A stretch of DNA of 64,000 bases from Mucilaginibacter sp. KACC 22773. GTDB taxonomy: Bacteria; Bacteroidota; Bacteroidia; Sphingobacteriales; Sphingobacteriaceae. Each line of letters begins with the position of its first letter. Position 1 is the stretch's first letter. Shown here piece after piece: positions 1 to 8,596 of the stretch. The stretch covers positions 6,324,001-6,388,000 of the forward strand of contig NZ_CP117883.1 of assembly GCF_028736215.1 (NCBI RefSeq), in the 5' to 3' direction. The position numbers and the translations under genes were made by a program. The notes under the pieces are model-generated. The model did no database searches, was not told the origin of the DNA, and saw only the letters and a list, made by a program, of their open reading frames with translations.

Positions 1-1227
1 TGTACTGGAGCGCAGCGACATCATCTGTTTACCTCTGGGGCTCTCTACCCGCCGTTGCATATATTCATAAAGCGGTTTGTCCGCAGAGTCAACCAGCTTC
101 TTGAAGCCTTTTTTATTGGCGCAAATGTCCTTAAATGGACAGTTTTTGCAATCACTAATGCTGGACTCATAAATCTTCTTGAAAACAGTCGGTTCATTAT
201 AAGCAGATTCGATGCGTTTGAAGGGCAGATGGACACCCATTATACAAGTATACCGGTCATAGTTATCATCGTATATGAACCCTTCGCCTTCCCTTGAAGA
301 CTTATAAGTTCCGGGAGCAGGAATATATCCTTTCATACCATTGGCAGTTAATGCCCGTATAGCTTTACCGCTACTGTAGCCTGTATCTGCCAGAATTTCT
401 TCAACCTGAATGCCATGGTCAGCCATGTTACCGGCAATCTGCGGTAGTATTACCGGCAAAGAACTGTTGTCAGCCTCGTTTCCCTTAAATGCCTGTATAT
501 AGGTTATGCAATGACTGGCTGTATCCACACTCATTTGCGACCGGTAATACAATCTCATCGGTTTACCTGGCTTGGTGGTTAAACGGGCATCCGGGTCTGA
601 AGGGCTGAAGTGTGTTTGATTGGTCGGCGCAACGTCTTTATTCTTCGGCCCTTCATCATTGTCGCTTTTTGGCTCCTTCGGCTTTGCAGGATCATCCTCG
701 ATATTATCATTCAATTCCCGGCTGAACACAGATGCATCTTCCATCACTATCCGCTCAACCATACTTTGTTTAGCCGCATTGGCAGGTATTAAAGCACTGT
801 CCACAGCTTGCCGTTTGCCGCTAATCATCCCGTTATTAATGCAAAGCTTCAGTACTTGCTTAAACAATTCAAGGAATGTTTCCTCTCCAAAAAGCTTGCG
901 GGTGCGGCTTAACGTAGAATGCCACGGTAATTCCTGGCCAAGGTCATAACCGAGAAAATAAAGAATGTCCATCCGCATTCCCGATGAAATAACAATCCGG
1001 CGGTCGCTATTAATATTTTCGAGATAACCAACGAGCATCAATTTCATAAATACAACCGGGTCGATGCTTTTTTGACCTTCCTTGCCATAATACTTCAAAG
1101 TTGTCGGATACAAGAAGTCTAAATCAAGCAAACTTTTTAACCGACGGTAAAAATTATCAGCTGGTACGTAGTCGGAAAGCTGAAACTGTATGAACAAGCT
1201 TTCTTGGTGTATTTTCTTTCCTTGCAT
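1..1227 (-). CDS. IS1182-family transposase, C-terminus off the window
   Basis: DDE transposase that moves its own insertion sequence. The reading frame starts at the ATG complementary to 1225-1227 and stays open for 409 codons to the window edge, so the C-terminus is missing only because the window ends. The N-terminus has the DUF772-like region (LxDYVPxDxFYRRL, then SIDPVVFMKLML). The first catalytic Asp is probably in AVDSALIPANA and the second in LADTGYSSG. The CKNCPFKDIC cysteine motif is typical of the IS1182 group. The third catalytic residue (Glu) would lie beyond the left edge. No frameshift is visible, so the element could be active. Confidence 0.9.
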   Translation of the reverse strand, partial: MQGKKIHQESLFIQFQLSDYVPADNFYRRLKSLLDLDFLYPTTLKYYGKEGQKSIDPVVFMKLMLVGYLENINSDRRIVISSGMRMDILYFLGYDLGQELPWHSTLSRTRKLFGEETFLELFKQVLKLCINNGMISGKRQAVDSALIPANAAKQSMVERIVMEDASVFSRELNDNIEDDPAKPKEPKSDNDEGPKNKDVAPTNQTHFSPSDPDARLTTKPGKPMRLYYRSQMSVDTASHCITYIQAFKGNEADNSSLPVILPQIAGNMADHGIQVEEILADTGYSSGKAIRALTANGMKGYIPAPGTYKSSREGEGFIYDDNYDRYTCIMGVHLPFKRIESAYNEPTVFKKIYESSISDCKNCPFKDICANKKGFKKLVDSADKPLYEYMQRRVESPRGKQMMSLRSST

Positions 1228-1322
1228 GTGCTAATATACTAATAATCAATATTTTAATCAATATTTCAAAGAACTTAATTCTAAAGCCACTGTTGGCTTG
1301 TTTAGTTGTGCAACAGTCACGA
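1228..1322. mobile_element. Transposase-start-side end of the IS1182-like element
   Basis: Non-coding stretch between the transposase start and the neighbouring repeat. It is AT-rich, then contains GTTGTGCAACAGTCAC at about 1306-1321, which resembles the ends of many IS1182-group elements. The exact boundary is inferred because the other terminal inverted repeat lies outside the window. Confidence 0.5.
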
Positions 1323-1475
1323 AAGCGGAGAGAGGGTGGTCGGGCGTAGCCTCGACCGGGTGAGTCTTCGCCACCATGCCATAAACGTCATGCACTCAAA
1401 GAGGCCCCGGATTATGCCTCGCAATGACATACAAGCGGTTTTCCTCCCTCTCCTTTGGAGAGGGCCGGGGTGGGC
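1315..1475. repeat. Half copy of the GAGAGGGTGG...GGGTGAGTC interspersed repeat
   Basis: About 60 bases starting near 1326 (GAGAGGGTGGTCGGGCG, then GCCTCGACCGGGTGAGTC) are the reverse complement of the repeat at about 2800-2855 and close to the one at 10545-10600. The rest, up to the moxR stop, is further low-complexity repeat-like sequence (CCTCCCTCTCC, then GGAGAGGGCCGGGG). The IS end abuts this repeat directly. Confidence 0.7.
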
Positions 1476-2531
1476 CTACGGCACCTCTATCGCGTTCAGT
1501 ATCCCGGTAATAATATTTTCGCTGGTGATATTTTCTGCTTCGGCCTCGTAGCTTAAGCCAATACGGTGGCGCATTACATCGTGGCAAATAGCACGCACAT
1601 CCTCGGGTATTACGTAACCGCGGCGTTTAATAAAGGCATAAGCCTTTGCTGCCAGCGCCAGGCTGATACTTGCCCTTGGCGATGCGCCAAAAGTGATGAG
1701 GTTTTTGTAGTGCGCCAGTTTGTACTGCTCGGGGAAACGGGTAGCGAAAACAATATCGATGATGTACTGCTCAATTTTTTCGTCCATGTAAACTTCACGA
1801 ACTATTTTGCGGGCGCGTACAATCTCTTCGGGTTTAATAACCGGCGATGGCTTTGGCATGCCGCCCGGTAATATGCTTGAACGGATAATTCTTCTTTCTT
1901 CTTCGCGCTCGGGGTAAGTAATTACCACCTTCAGCATAAAACGGTCAACCTGTGCTTCGGGCAGCGGATAGGTACCTTCCTGCTCAATAGGGTTTTGGGT
2001 AGCCAGTACCAAAAACGGATTGGGCAGCGGGAAAGTGTTATCGCCAATGGTTACCTGGCGCTCCTGCATGGCTTCTAAAAGCGCGCTTTGTACTTTGGCC
2101 GGTGCGCGGTTAATTTCATCGGCCAAAATAAAGTTGGAAAACAACGGCCCTTTACGAACAATGAATTCTTCTTTCTTTTGATTGTAAATCATGGTACCCA
2201 CCAAATCGGCAGGTAATAAATCGGGCGTAAACTGGATGCGGCTGTAATCGGCCTGGATACATTTGGCCAGTGTATTGATAGCCAAAGTTTTTGCCAGCCC
2301 CGGAACACCTTCCAGCAAAATATGCCCATCGGCCAATAAACCGATCAGCAAACGTTCAACCATATATTTTTGACCCACGATCACTTTATCCATCTCCATT
2401 TTAAGCAGATCGATAAAAGCGCTTTCGCGTTGTATCATTTCATTAAGCGCCCTGATATCTGTTGAATACGATGTGCTGCCGGTAACAGCGCCCGATGAAA
2501 CATTTTCTGTACTACTTTTAAATTCTTCCAT
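1476..2531 (-). CDS. MoxR-family AAA+ ATPase
   Basis: AAA+ chaperone-like ATPase of the MoxR group, which helps mature or activate partner proteins, often VWA-domain proteins. Walker A is GVPGLAKT at residues 75-82, Walker B is ILADEINRAP around 135-144, and sensor 1 is in LATQNPIEQEGTYPLPEAQ. The AAA lid is C-terminal. Length (351 aa) is normal. MoxR genes are usually followed by a DUF58 gene and VWA (Bat) genes; here the downstream side is occupied by a repeat and an IS element, so any partners are displaced or lost. The first 25 residues are low-complexity Ser/Thr-rich. Confidence 0.92.
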   Translation of the reverse strand: MEEFKSSTENVSSGAVTGSTSYSTDIRALNEMIQRESAFIDLLKMEMDKVIVGQKYMVERLLIGLLADGHILLEGVPGLAKTLAINTLAKCIQADYSRIQFTPDLLPADLVGTMIYNQKKEEFIVRKGPLFSNFILADEINRAPAKVQSALLEAMQERQVTIGDNTFPLPNPFLVLATQNPIEQEGTYPLPEAQVDRFMLKVVITYPEREEERRIIRSSILPGGMPKPSPVIKPEEIVRARKIVREVYMDEKIEQYIIDIVFATRFPEQYKLAHYKNLITFGASPRASISLALAAKAYAFIKRRGYVIPEDVRAICHDVMRHRIGLSYEAEAENITSENIITGILNAIEVP

Positions 2532-3147
2532 GAACCTTTTTTATTTCGAGAGCAAACTTAAACACACAAACTTTTTTCTGCTAAAAAAATTCCATGTTTA
2601 ATTGTTAAAATTTGTTAAATCTTTAAGTGTTAGCTGTAAATATAGGTTTTTTATTGGGTTGGGGGGGCTGAGGTCGGAGGTCGGATGCCTGTGGTCGGAG
2701 GTTGGGGTCGGGGGTTGGGGTCGGAGGTTGGGTTGCGGGGAAGAGGGTGCAGGGTTAGGGATTCGCGCGAAACTTTCTGAGCGGGTAATGACGTATATCG
2801 CATAGCGGCGAAGACTCACCCGGTCGAGGCTACGCCCGACCACCCTCTCTTCGGCTTCGCCGGAAAGAGGGTTTTGGAAACTACAATTTAATAAATAACT
2901 AATTATCCATTAATTAATAACAAAAACCCTCTTTCCACCGCAGGTGAAGAGAGGGTGGCCCAGCGCAGCGTCGGCCGGGTGAGTCGTAGCCGGCGTTCAA
3001 GCGAATGTTTATGTAAATACCTATACGCCATGGTTAGGTACCAGGCAGTGACGATCTGTTTTTTTATTTTTAGACAGACACCCCGGTTTCGCATAACAAG
3101 ATTCCCCGAACCCCGAACCCCGCAACTATTTGTAGCTTTGTACCGAT
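2532..3147. repeat. Gene-free stretch with G-rich degenerate repeat and a two-armed interspersed repeat
   Basis: No convincing gene. At 2655-2760 there is a degenerate G-rich tract built from GGTCGGAGGTTGGGGTCGG-like units. At about 2788-3017 lies a composite element: an arm containing GACTCACCCGGTCGAGG (about 2812-2828), an AT-rich centre, then an oppositely oriented arm ending in GGCGTTCAAGCGAATGTTT. The same two-armed layout recurs at 10530-10722. A TAGCTTTG box (3133-3140) just before the 3148 start could be the -7 element of a promoter with a very short leader; no clear TTTG box lies at the right distance upstream. Confidence 0.7.
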
Positions 3148-4191
3148 ATGTATAGAAAGATCTTTTTACTGTTCGCCGCGGCTTTGTTTTTATGCACGGC
3201 ATCTTACAGTCAAACCCAATATAAAAACATCCCGCTGCCTGTAGCCATCAGTGGTGTTGGCGAAGAATATTCGGGCATGTGTACTTATGCCGGCAGGGTT
3301 TACCTGCTGCCGCAATATGGCGATCATAAAACGCTCATTAAAAAAGCTAACCTGAAAGGCGAGTTTTTAATTTACAGCCTGCTTGCCGATAGTATTGGCC
3401 GGGTGGTGGATGGCAAGGATACTGCGCTATCGGCCTATAAAAGCCTTAAGGTGGTTAACCTGGATAAACTGCCCGATAGCATAGGCGATGATTACGAGGG
3501 TTTTGAAGCTATCAGCATTGTAAACAATACCGTGTTTTTATCGATAGAAACTGATGATAAAGCACAAAACTGCTATCTGCTTAAGGCTAAGCTCGACCTT
3601 GCAAATAACCAGGTGGTGGTTGATCCGGAACACATCATCAGCCTTAAAAGGCCCGAACCGATTTACAACGCCGGCTTTGAAGCGGTTACCTGGTTGCCCA
3701 AAGAAAAAAAGCTGCTGGCTTATTATGAATACAATGGCATGCCCAACGGCGGGCAGGGATATTTGATAGATACCTCATTTACCAAACCTGCCGGGGTTGT
3801 GAAAACGCCGCAACTTTATTTCAGGATAACCGATGTAACGGCCACCGGCACAGATCAGCTATTCGGCGTAAATTACTTTTATAATGGCGACTATAAATAC
3901 TACCTGGACAACGATAAGCTAAACCACCAGGAAAGCAATATCAAAAAAGCCATCCCCAGCCTGAAGGATAGCCTTGATAAAGACGCCGCCTATTTAACCA
4001 GGCACACATTTGCCCGTATTGTAACACTAAAAAGCCCGCAAAGCACACAATGGGAAGAAGTGGCCACGTTTGACGGTTACAGGAACAACTGGGAAGGGCT
4101 AACGCTTTACCGCAAAGGCGCTTTAATTGTTACCGATGCTAATAACAGCAAAAAACAGGTTGCCATTTTGGCTTACCTGCCTTTTAATTAA
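3148..4191 (+). CDS. Secreted phytase-like (esterase-like) beta-propeller protein
   Basis: 347 residues with a clear N-terminal signal peptide (cleavage probably after CTASYSQ). The body shows repeated blade-like segments and two motifs typical of the esterase-like-activity-of-phytase family: DDYEGFEAI around residue 115 and NWEGLTLY...GALIVTDANN near the C-terminus. Function is not established; the family includes periplasmic proteins with weak phosphatase or esterase activity and proteins with no known activity. It stands alone between a repeat region and a convergent gene, with a strong shared terminator downstream. Confidence 0.6.
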   Translation: MYRKIFLLFAAALFLCTASYSQTQYKNIPLPVAISGVGEEYSGMCTYAGRVYLLPQYGDHKTLIKKANLKGEFLIYSLLADSIGRVVDGKDTALSAYKSLKVVNLDKLPDSIGDDYEGFEAISIVNNTVFLSIETDDKAQNCYLLKAKLDLANNQVVVDPEHIISLKRPEPIYNAGFEAVTWLPKEKKLLAYYEYNGMPNGGQGYLIDTSFTKPAGVVKTPQLYFRITDVTATGTDQLFGVNYFYNGDYKYYLDNDKLNHQESNIKKAIPSLKDSLDKDAAYLTRHTFARIVTLKSPQSTQWEEVATFDGYRNNWEGLTLYRKGALIVTDANNSKKQVAILAYLPFN

Positions 4192-4209
4192 GCGCACACT
4201 TCATTAAAA

Positions 4210-4251
4210 AACCCAAACGCCATTGCTATGTAAGGCAATGGCGTTTGGGTT
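4210..4251. terminator. Bidirectional rho-independent terminator
   Basis: Perfect 17-bp stem (AACCCAAACGCCATTGC at 4210-4226 with its complement at 4235-4251) around an 8-nt loop, between convergent genes ending at 4191 (+) and 4270 (-). A/T flanks suit termination in both directions. Confidence 0.8.
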
Positions 4252-4269
4252 TATCGGGCAAAAAGCTTT

Positions 4270-4815
4270 TTATGCTTTCTCGGTTTTTGATTGTTGGTTA
4301 ATACCCGCTTCGGCTATTTGGGTAAGCAGGCTGTCGCAGTTTTTTTCTTCCTGTAAGGTAGAATCTAAAAGCTCGGCAGCTTCGCTGTAGCCCAGCACAG
4401 TAGCCAAAGTTTTGAGCGTACCGTAAGATGCAATTTCGTAATGCTCAATTTTTTGAGCAGCCGAAATAATTCCGGCATCGCGGGTCATGCTGCCTTTTTC
4501 TGTTTCGGCAATAATTTCTTCGCCCTCTTTAATTAAACCGGCCATCGCCTCGCATTTTACAGCTACGGCTTTTTCGTCTATCGATGCAAAAGCATCTTCC
4601 AGGCGGATAATTTGCCTTTCGGTTTCGCTTAAGTGATTTTCAATCGCGGCGCGCAATTTATCAGATGTTGCCGCTTTTGCCATTTTGGGTAAAGCTTTGG
4701 TTAAATGTTTTTCGGCCCAATAAATGTCTTTCAATTCATCAATAAACAGTTCGTTCAATGCCGAGTCCTGTACATCCAATGTTTGTTCAGGAGCCTTTGT
4801 TTTGGTAGTTGCCAT
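4270..4815 (-). CDS. DUF892 (YciE/YciF-type) ferritin-like protein
   Basis: 181-residue four-helix-bundle protein of the DUF892 family. Family features are LNELFIDELKDIYWAEKHL near residue 20, then HLSETERQIIRLEDAF and KIEHYEIASYGTL, which carry Glu and His residues suited to a ferritin-like di-metal site. Members are usually induced by general or osmotic stress; their biochemical role is not settled. The Lys/Ala-rich N-terminal tail is common in Sphingobacteria. Ends at a terminator shared with the convergent gene. Confidence 0.88.
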   Translation of the reverse strand: MATTKTKAPEQTLDVQDSALNELFIDELKDIYWAEKHLTKALPKMAKAATSDKLRAAIENHLSETERQIIRLEDAFASIDEKAVAVKCEAMAGLIKEGEEIIAETEKGSMTRDAGIISAAQKIEHYEIASYGTLKTLATVLGYSEAAELLDSTLQEEKNCDSLLTQIAEAGINQQSKTEKA

Positions 4816-5147
4816 GGTAAATGTTTTTTAAGTTATGTAAAAACTTAAATACAAAGGCAATGCCAAGTTTATTTATTTATCAATAATATTAATTATTATG
4901 AAATATTTGATGAATAATCGCTTGTTTGGTATCATGTGTTGTATTGTTTTGAAACTTATTGGTGTATCCAAAATAGTACCACATGCCCGATACAAAGCCC
5001 CGGGAATTACGTAATGCTTTTTCAAGGCTTTTAATGTTGCGCCTAAGCCTGATTATTGTAAGCCCCGGCGCAAGATTAGCTCACCCCCATGACTTTTGGC
5101 TCAAAACTCGTTCAATTTGTTGTATATGTTGATTATCTTACCGCTTC
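4816..5147. other. Intergenic region without a supported gene
   Basis: Divergent intergenic stretch of 332 bases. It is AT-rich and should hold the promoters for the DUF892 gene (-) and the acyltransferase (+), but no clear TTTG/TAnnTTTG pair was found. A stop-free minus-strand frame at 4889-5080 reads like a protein tail but has no good start. Confidence 0.5.
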
Positions 5148-5768
5148 ATGATTTACAATAAAAAGAATATTTTGATAAACCGCATTATCCATTATTATGT
5201 AAAGTGGATTGTGGCGCGGCAGTTTCATGAAGTACTGTTTAACAATATTGAAGTTGATAAAAACAAATCGGTGCTGCTGATAGCCAATCATTTTAGTTTT
5301 TGGGATGGGCTGATATTGTATTGCGTAACCCAAAAGCTATTAAAAAAGCAATACCATGTAATGGTAGAAGAAAAAACGGTGCATATGCTGCATTATCTTA
5401 AATTTGCGGGTGCTTTTTCGATCAACAAAAAATCAAGGGATATCATCGAGTCGCTTGATTATGCTGCCCGCCTTTTGGACGATCCGCAAAACCTGGTGCT
5501 CATCTTTCCACAGGGAAAGCTGTTTTCAAATTATGTAGAAGATGTTCGTTTTGACAAAGGCGTTTTCCGGATCATGAAAAAAGCATATGGCAAATACCAG
5601 CTGGTTTTTGCTTCAACATTTATTCAGTACTTTAAACACAAAAAGAGCACCGCTACCGTTTACTTAAAAAGCGATAACAACAACTATACGGGTATAACAG
5701 CGTTAAAAGAAGCTTATCAGCAACATTACAGTAGCTCAAAGCTGCTTCAAACCGAATTTGATATATAA
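5148..5768 (+). CDS. PlsC-type acyltransferase, probably acylating a carotenoid glycoside
   Basis: 206-residue member of the 1-acyl-glycerol-3-phosphate acyltransferase (PlsC) superfamily. The NHFSFWDG segment around residue 47 gives the HX4D catalytic motif, and FPQGKLF around residue 120 is the FPEGTxS-like motif. No signal peptide. It lies 2 bases upstream of a GT2 gene that overlaps a CruF-type hydratase gene. In green sulfur bacteria and some Bacteroidota, hydratase, glycosyltransferase and acyltransferase act in turn to make carotenoid glycoside esters (the CruF/CruC/CruD logic), so that is the favoured role. Phospholipid or ornithine-lipid acylation is the alternative. Confidence 0.75.
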   Translation: MIYNKKNILINRIIHYYVKWIVARQFHEVLFNNIEVDKNKSVLLIANHFSFWDGLILYCVTQKLLKKQYHVMVEEKTVHMLHYLKFAGAFSINKKSRDIIESLDYAARLLDDPQNLVLIFPQGKLFSNYVEDVRFDKGVFRIMKKAYGKYQLVFASTFIQYFKHKKSTATVYLKSDNNNYTGITALKEAYQQHYSSSKLLQTEFDI

Positions 5769-5770
5769 CA

Positions 5771-6859
5771 GTGACAGTAATTATATTAATCACCCTTTTT
5801 TTCATCGTCCTGCGCTTTACGGTTACGCTGTTCAACTTTATATCCGACCCTAAATTGCGGCGGGTAGGGAAACATTACACCAATAAGGTATCCATCCTGG
5901 TACCCGCCCGTAACGAGGGCGGCAATATACTTACGCTGCTGCAATCCATCAGCCGGCAGGATTATCAGCATTACGAGGTACTGGTACTTGATGATGGCTC
6001 AACCGATGATACTTACGCAGTGTGTGAAAAATTCACAAAGGCGCACCCCCAATTTAAGGTTATTAAAGGTGAGGAACTCCCCGCTGGCTGGATAGGTAAA
6101 AATTTTGCATGCCACCAGCTTGCCTTGCAGGCCGATGGCGATTACCTGCTTTTCCTGGATGCTGATGAGCAGGTGCAGCCCGGTTTAATTAATAGCGCCG
6201 TACACCGCATGCATACGGGCAAACTGGGCCTGCTAAGCTTGTTTGCCAACCAGGAAATGCAAACCACCGGCGAGAAACTGGTAGTGCCGCTGATGCATTT
6301 TATTTTACTGAACCTGTTACCTATACGCTTGATATCGTTGGTAAAAAACCCTTCTGTTGCTGCAGCCAGCGGGCAGTTTATGCTGTTCGACGCCGCTATT
6401 TATCATCAGCAGCAATGGCATAAAGCAGTAAAGGGTAAAGTGGTAGAGGATGTAGAAATTATGCGGCTTATAAAAACCAAAGCTTATAATGGCGAGGCCC
6501 TGCTGGCCAACGGCATGATTAGCTGCCGCATGTACAAAAGTTATAACGAGGCTATAGCCGGTTTCAGCAAAAATTTTTTAGCCGCATTCAATTATAGCAT
6601 CCCGGGCTTTTTAATGTACCTGCTGCTGGTTATTATTTTCCCGTTGTTGTTGTTCATGACGCTGAACCTGCCGCTTATCATGTTCATGTGCGGCCTTATT
6701 ATCCTTACCCGCATTATGATCTCGCTGGAGTCGGGGCAAAATGCTTTATATAATGTATTATTGCACCCGCTGCAAATGACAAACATGATGTTCATCGCTT
6801 TCATATCCATCCAAAAACACCTCACCAAAACTACCGTATGGAAGGGTCGGAGGATTTGA
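5771..6859 (+). CDS. GT2 glycosyltransferase, CruC/CruG-like
   Basis: 362-residue membrane-associated family 2 glycosyltransferase. One N-terminal membrane segment is followed by a GT-A fold: VSILVPARNEGGNI, VLDDGSTDDTY and FLDADEQ (the metal-binding DxD region). Several C-terminal hydrophobic helices start near residue 275. Starts with GTG right after the upstream stop; no nearby ATG fits. The 3' end overlaps the CruF-type gene by 22 bases, so the two are translationally coupled. Context argues for transfer of a sugar to the 1' hydroxyl of a carotenoid made by the hydratase. Confidence 0.8.
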   Translation: MTVIILITLFFIVLRFTVTLFNFISDPKLRRVGKHYTNKVSILVPARNEGGNILTLLQSISRQDYQHYEVLVLDDGSTDDTYAVCEKFTKAHPQFKVIKGEELPAGWIGKNFACHQLALQADGDYLLFLDADEQVQPGLINSAVHRMHTGKLGLLSLFANQEMQTTGEKLVVPLMHFILLNLLPIRLISLVKNPSVAAASGQFMLFDAAIYHQQQWHKAVKGKVVEDVEIMRLIKTKAYNGEALLANGMISCRMYKSYNEAIAGFSKNFLAAFNYSIPGFLMYLLLVIIFPLLLFMTLNLPLIMFMCGLIILTRIMISLESGQNALYNVLLHPLQMTNMMFIAFISIQKHLTKTTVWKGRRI

Positions 6860-7512
6860 ACACGCAATTATCAACCGGCAGCCTAAAAACAGAGCGCATT
6901 GCCATTATAATTATAATACTTTTTCACACAGTTGGCATCATCGGGTTTAACCTGCCGGGTATCGACACCGTATTTCTGGATATCGTGCCCTGGCATTTAT
7001 TGCTCATGGCGGCTGTTATCATCTGGAGCCATAACCGCCCCGATGCCAAATTCGGGTTGTTTGCATTACTGCTGTTTATGCTGGGCTTTAGCGCCGAGTT
7101 GATAGGGGTACACACCAGCTGGCTGTTTGGCAGCTACACGTATGGCAAAACACTTGGTATTAAGTTATTCAACGTTCCGCTGATGATTGGTGTAAACTGG
7201 TTTTTGCTTATTTATGCCACCGGCGTGCTCATGCAGCGCAGCCGGGTAAAAGATGTTTATGCCCGCATTTTGGTTGGCGCATTGTTGCTTGTTTTGCTTG
7301 ATATATTAATTGAACCCGTGGCCATCCATTTTGATTACTGGCATTGGACGGACGGCGCTATCCCCATAAAAAATTACTTCTGCTGGTTTGCTGTAAGCGG
7401 GCTGATGCTTTTTATGTTCGAGAAGTTCAAATTCCCTCCTCAAAGTAAAGCGGCCCCTGTTTTACTGTTAATGGAATTTGTGTTTTTTATGATCTTGGGC
7501 CTGGTGAATTGA
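6838..7512 (+). CDS. cruF: CruF-type carotenoid 1,2-hydratase (DUF422)
   Basis: 224-residue membrane protein with about seven hydrophobic helices. HTSWLFGSYTYGKTLG, NVPLMIGVNWFLL and EPVAIHFDYWHW are hallmarks of the Caroten_synth/DUF422 family, whose characterised members hydrate the terminal double bond of acyclic psi ends (lycopene or gamma-carotene type). The polar Glu, His and Trp residues inside helices are typical. It is the third gene of an acyltransferase-glycosyltransferase-hydratase operon. The crtB, crtI and crtY genes are not in this window. Confidence 0.85.
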   Translation: MEGSEDLNTQLSTGSLKTERIAIIIIILFHTVGIIGFNLPGIDTVFLDIVPWHLLLMAAVIIWSHNRPDAKFGLFALLLFMLGFSAELIGVHTSWLFGSYTYGKTLGIKLFNVPLMIGVNWFLLIYATGVLMQRSRVKDVYARILVGALLLVLLDILIEPVAIHFDYWHWTDGAIPIKNYFCWFAVSGLMLFMFEKFKFPPQSKAAPVLLLMEFVFFMILGLVN

Positions 7513-7520
7513 TAGGGTAG

Positions 7521-8039
7521 TTAAAATTTACCGCCATCAGGCAACGTTTTTTTAGCCTTGAAGAAAAAATGTGTCTGGCTAAAATAGCTGAAACAGGCTA
7601 TAAATACAGTAGCTATAATTTTTGATGGAGTTGGATAAATGCCCAGCCAGTCAACAAGTACCTTAAGAAAAATTACATTCAGCAGGATACAAATGGCATT
7701 CACTATAATAAACCGCGAAAGCTGCCCTCTTTTGCTCAGGCCCGATTCTTTAAAAACGATATACCTGTTCAGGTAAAACCCCGTACAAAAAGATATGCTG
7801 AAAGATAAAGCCAGCGACGCAATGTGCGGACTTAAAGTATACGCCCCGATGTGCAGGTTTTGCTTTTTAAAAATGAAATTATAACAAAATGAAAACAGCG
7901 TAATATCAAACACCACGTTGCCCCCGCCACATGCCGCGTAACGGAAGGTATGTAAGGGCATCCATTTTTTAAAGGGTTTATAAAACAGATCGATAATGTT
8001 AAAAATAGTCCGCCTTATAAAATCGTGTACCTTTCTCAT
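7521..8039 (-). CDS. GtrA-family membrane protein
   Basis: About 172 residues with four transmembrane helices of the GtrA family, whose characterised members help flip or supply undecaprenyl-linked sugars for surface polysaccharide modification. Typical features are FRYAACGGGNVVFD in the first helix and FYLNRYIVFKESG between helices. I place the start at the ATG complementary to 8037-8039 rather than the TTG four codons upstream, because a TACCTTTG box (complement of 8049-8056) just upstream could be the -7 promoter element. It converges with the cruF-type gene, whose end lies 8 bases away. Confidence 0.85.
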   Translation of the reverse strand: MRKVHDFIRRTIFNIIDLFYKPFKKWMPLHTFRYAACGGGNVVFDITLFSFCYNFIFKKQNLHIGAYTLSPHIASLALSFSISFCTGFYLNRYIVFKESGLSKRGQLSRFIIVNAICILLNVIFLKVLVDWLGIYPTPSKIIATVFIACFSYFSQTHFFFKAKKTLPDGGKF

Positions 8040-8596
8040 AGATAATGGCAAAGGTAAAATAATTAAAATAAAGTAGGGTTAACTATGCAGCCGGCCTGCG
8101 TTAACAACTGGCAGGCAGGTTAAATATGTCCGCGTTTTCAGCCTATTTGCTTTAAACCCCTCTCCCACTCATAGTCCATCCATCAAACCAAGGCATTGCC
8201 GCCGCTTTTTTTCGTTAAAATTAACTGCGACGCAAGCGTATCATAATTATTTTTAACGTTTTCAAAATCCCTCAAAGCAAGGCTTAAACCTGCATTTTTA
8301 ATTTATCCCCCATGTGATACAAGCGTATCAAAATCGATATAATATACTATATATCAGCTATTTATGTAAATTTTATTTGCTTATTACATTTTAAATCGCC
8401 TAAATTTGATTTGTAATTATAAACCATACATAAGCCTGTAATTCCTGGAAAACTATTTTGAACAATGCTGTTTTGCCAACATTTAACCAATGCTATTTTA
8501 AACATTAGTTAAACAAGTAAAGCGATTTAGCAATGCGTTACCGGCTTTTTGCCATGGATTTTTTGTGCAATCAATTAAACCAAATAATAAATTTTT
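8040..8596. promoter_or_regulatory. Upstream region of the GH30 gene with paired GTATC sites
   Basis: 557 bases without a gene. Two related sites occur 87 bases apart: GACGCAAGCGTATC at 8229-8242 and the perfect inverted repeat GATACAAGCGTATC at 8316-8329. They may bind a regulator of the downstream glucanase gene. An inverted repeat with GCCGGCCTGCG near 8090-8120 may end transcription or be a repeat remnant. Confidence 0.4.
8376..8408 (+). promoter_or_regulatory. Candidate Bacteroidota promoter for the GH30 glucanase
   Basis: TTTG at 8376-8379 (-33 box) and TAAATTTG at 8401-8408 (-7 box, consensus TAnnTTTG) with a 21-bp spacer. The predicted start near 8414 gives a leader of about 180 nt. 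The palindromic site at 8316-8329 lies about 50 bp upstream of the -33 box, a position suited to an activator. Confidence 0.45.

Noticed and set aside
2598..3202. Several small frames on both strands
   Set aside because: They translate interspersed and G-rich repeats; residues are Pro/Arg/Ser repeats without protein character.
4889..5080. Stop-free minus-strand frame reading like a protein tail (RLRRNIKSLEKALRNS)
   Set aside because: No ATG, GTG or TTG at a useful place and no ribosome-binding site; only a short internal ATG remains. It may be the remnant of a lost gene, but the evidence is too thin to annotate.
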